Source: Clostridiales bacterium DTU073 (GTDB lineage: Bacteria > Bacillota > Peptococcia > DRI-13 > DTU073). From it: DNA of 45,548 nt. Every line of letters begins with the position of its first letter. The first letter of the stretch is position 1. This document shows, piece by piece, positions 44,082 through 45,548 of the stretch. The stretch lies in the NCBI GenBank assembly GCA_001512665.1, contig LFSF01000015.1, forward strand, positions 81,265-126,812. Direction: 5' to 3'. The translations under genes and the position numbers were made by a program. The notes beneath the pieces are model-generated. The model worked only from the letters and a program-made list of their open reading frames with translations, was not told where the DNA came from and did no database searches.

Positions 44082-44087
44082 TATAAT
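44082..44087 (+). promoter_or_regulatory. Probable -10 element of the CynX-type transporter gene
   Basis: TATAAT at 44082-44087, with no clear -35. It overlaps the ATG at 44079 that would give the longest frame, so transcription begins after that codon and it cannot be the start. Confidence 0.4.
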
Positions 44088-44117
44088 ATAAACAATTTGG
44101 AAAAAGGAGAAATTACC

Positions 44118-45305
44118 ATAAAGAGATTAATACTCGTTCTAGGTATTATTTTAATAGCATTTAATTTAAGACCCGCTCTTACTGCAGTAGGACCTTTAGT
44201 TAGTTTAATACGTACAGATATGGAACTATCTAACAGTGTCATCGGCTTAATTACTACATTGCCCCTGATTACTTTTGCGGTTTTTTCACCCTTTGTGCCG
44301 CGTATTTCATATCAATTTGGGAATGAGCGGACATTATTTTTGGGTTTGCTCTTCTTATTATTAGGAATACTAATTCGTTCTATTGATAAAGTATCGGTTT
44401 TATTTGCGGGGACAGTTTTAGTAGGATTGGGAATTGCGATTGGTAATGTTTTATTGCCGTCTCTAATTAAGGATAAATTTCCTCGTAAGGTTGGCTTAAT
44501 GACTAGTGTGTATTCTACTGCTATGGCAATTTTTGCGGCTTTAGCCTCGGGATTAAGTATTCCACTGGCTGAAGGTTTAAATTTGGGATGGCAGGGGTCC
44601 TTGGCATATTGGGCTATTTTAACAGCAGTAGCTGTAGTGTTATGGATACCTCAATTACGCCAACAAAAGAAACCGATACAACAGCAGAAGGATAAATCTT
44701 TACAACAAAAACTCTGGCGTTCACCTCTTGCTTGGCAAGTTACCTTTTTTATGGGATTGCAATCCATAATCTTCTATGTTTCTGTGGCTTGGCTACCGGA
44801 AATCCTGCATAGTTATGGAATTAGCATTTCTTTAGCCGGTTGGTTGCTGTTCTTTTTACAATTTATTGGTATTCCTACGACTTTTATTGCTCCATTACTT
44901 GCAGAACGCTATCCCAATCAGCAAAAATTAGTTGTGGTGATTGGGGCACTTTGCTTGGTAGGTTTTGGCGGGCTTGTTGTGTTTAAGGATATAATATTAC
45001 TTACACTAAGTATTCTGCTGCTTGGTCTAGGTCAAGGCGCAACGATTAGCCTTGCCTATGCATTGTTTGTTTTACGTACTAATAATGCTCAGCAAGCTGC
45101 GGAGTTATCAGGGATGGCCCAATCTATAGGCTATGTCCTAGCTGCGCTTGGACCGTTAATCATTGGTTGGATGTTTGATTTAACAAATTCTTGGGTGTTG
45201 CCCTTAGTTTTCTTAATGGTGCTTAGTCTGCTCATGACGATTGCAGGATTTGGGGCAGGTCGTAATCGATATGTACTACCTGAGGAAAGTAATCTCCCCT
45301 CTTGA
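44118..45305 (+). CDS. MFS transporter, CynX/NimT (cyanate permease) family
   Basis: 396 residues with 12 predicted membrane helices. The start, KRLILVLGIILIAFNLRPALTAVGPL (from about residue 2), is the hallmark of the CynX/YeaN family; FNLRP-LTAVGP is its helix 1 motif. The family name comes from cyanate transport, but substrates differ; cyanate is not implied by any neighbouring cynS gene here. Start choice: AAAAAGGAGA ends eight bases before ATA 44118, exactly where family proteins begin (M-K-R). Upstream in-frame ATG 44079 and TTG 44097 lie before this site. So either a rare ATA start is used, the ATG was mutated, or the base is an error. Confidence 0.85.
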   Translation: MKRLILVLGIILIAFNLRPALTAVGPLVSLIRTDMELSNSVIGLITTLPLITFAVFSPFVPRISYQFGNERTLFLGLLFLLLGILIRSIDKVSVLFAGTVLVGLGIAIGNVLLPSLIKDKFPRKVGLMTSVYSTAMAIFAALASGLSIPLAEGLNLGWQGSLAYWAILTAVAVVLWIPQLRQQKKPIQQQKDKSLQQKLWRSPLAWQVTFFMGLQSIIFYVSVAWLPEILHSYGISISLAGWLLFFLQFIGIPTTFIAPLLAERYPNQQKLVVVIGALCLVGFGGLVVFKDIILLTLSILLLGLGQGATISLAYALFVLRTNNAQQAAELSGMAQSIGYVLAALGPLIIGWMFDLTNSWVLPLVFLMVLSLLMTIAGFGAGRNRYVLPEESNLPS

Positions 45306-45548
45306 GTATACTTGAAGGTACTGAAAAATCATGTTAAAATAAAAAAGCATTAAGAAATATTCGCATGATGAGGTATGGACTAATGAAGAAAGTGTTTTTA
45401 ACTAACAACTAATTATATAGTGCTCTTAAATTTGTTTACGTTGATTATTGTACAGGAGAATTATGTACAGCTTTATTTGTGTGCAAATTTAAGAGGTGAT
45501 AGTTAAAAACACAAATGTGTCTCTATGTACATTGTATTGTCAATTGAA
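45306..45548 (+). other. Right-edge gap with 12-bp inverted repeat and possible leader peptide
   Basis: CTCTTAAATTTG (45423-45434) pairs perfectly with 45484-45495. TGTACA occurs inside twice (near 45448 and 45464) and once after the repeat. Within the loop, AGGAG precedes ATG at about 45462, opening the 9-codon frame MYSFICVQI whose stop lies in the right arm. A downstream gene may begin outside the window. No longer gene is seen. Confidence 0.45.

Overview
The window looks like a chromosomal segment of an anaerobic, spore-forming, AT-rich Clostridia-type Firmicute. The reasons are the strong AGGAGG-like ribosome binding sites, frequent TTG/GTG starts, a SpoIIP sporulation protein, a PyrR-type attenuator in front of a complete pyr operon, a CooS/carbon monoxide dehydrogenase homologue and acyl-CoA dehydratase-type activation proteins. 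No rRNA, tRNA, CRISPR array or intact insertion sequence was seen. The species cannot be fixed from the sequence.

Layout. Positions 1-5000: the end of a coiled-coil protein with 21-bp repeats, leuS, a stand-alone purC, a HAD phosphatase and a convergent TetR regulator. Positions 5.2-11.3 kb: the competence/replication neighbourhood comEA-comEC-(dacF)-holA with rpsT facing it. Between dacF and holA lies a 261-bp, highly structured, relatively GC-rich element (9512-9772), probably an undescribed or unassigned structured RNA. Positions 11.4-14.3 kb: a holin-like membrane protein, spoIIP and an aminotransferase. Positions 14.3-18.1 kb: a TetR-controlled operon with two HgdA/B-like three-cysteine proteins and a BadF/HgdC-type ATPase activator. 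Positions 18.1-21.3 kb: a small unknown protein, a nucleoside kinase and a DegV protein. Positions 21.4-31.6 kb: the pyr operon pyrB-pyrC-carA-carB-pyrK-pyrD-pyrF-pyrE, with promoter and PyrR attenuator, and with a decayed MntA/HepT toxin-antitoxin remnant between carB and pyrK. Positions 31.7-34.9 kb: a broken DUF4143-type ATPase and a secreted LamG-domain protein whose 5' end looks damaged. Positions 34.9-38.2 kb, minus strand: a glutamate-synthase-like FMN protein, Ku and an ATP-dependent DNA ligase (a minimal NHEJ pair). Positions 38.4-45.3 kb: a membrane metallophosphoesterase, a divergent CooS, a tandem P-II-like protein with a duplicated DUF1538 membrane protein, and a CynX-type MFS transporter.

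The most notable points are these. (1) The CarA glutaminase subunit has lost its nucleophilic Cys (Gly249) and catalytic His (Asn333) at exactly the expected spacing, so carbamoyl phosphate synthesis here is predicted to use free ammonia. (2) The CooS homologue has Glu303 where the C-cluster iron ligand Cys295 of classical CODH should be, which predicts a hybrid-cluster-like rather than a Ni-CODH active site. (3) The dacF-holA structured element has a 23-bp closing stem, a nested multi-helix core, a pseudoknot and an internal copy of the closing-stem strand that could act as a switch. (4) Several decayed genes cluster between the end of carB and the LamG gene.
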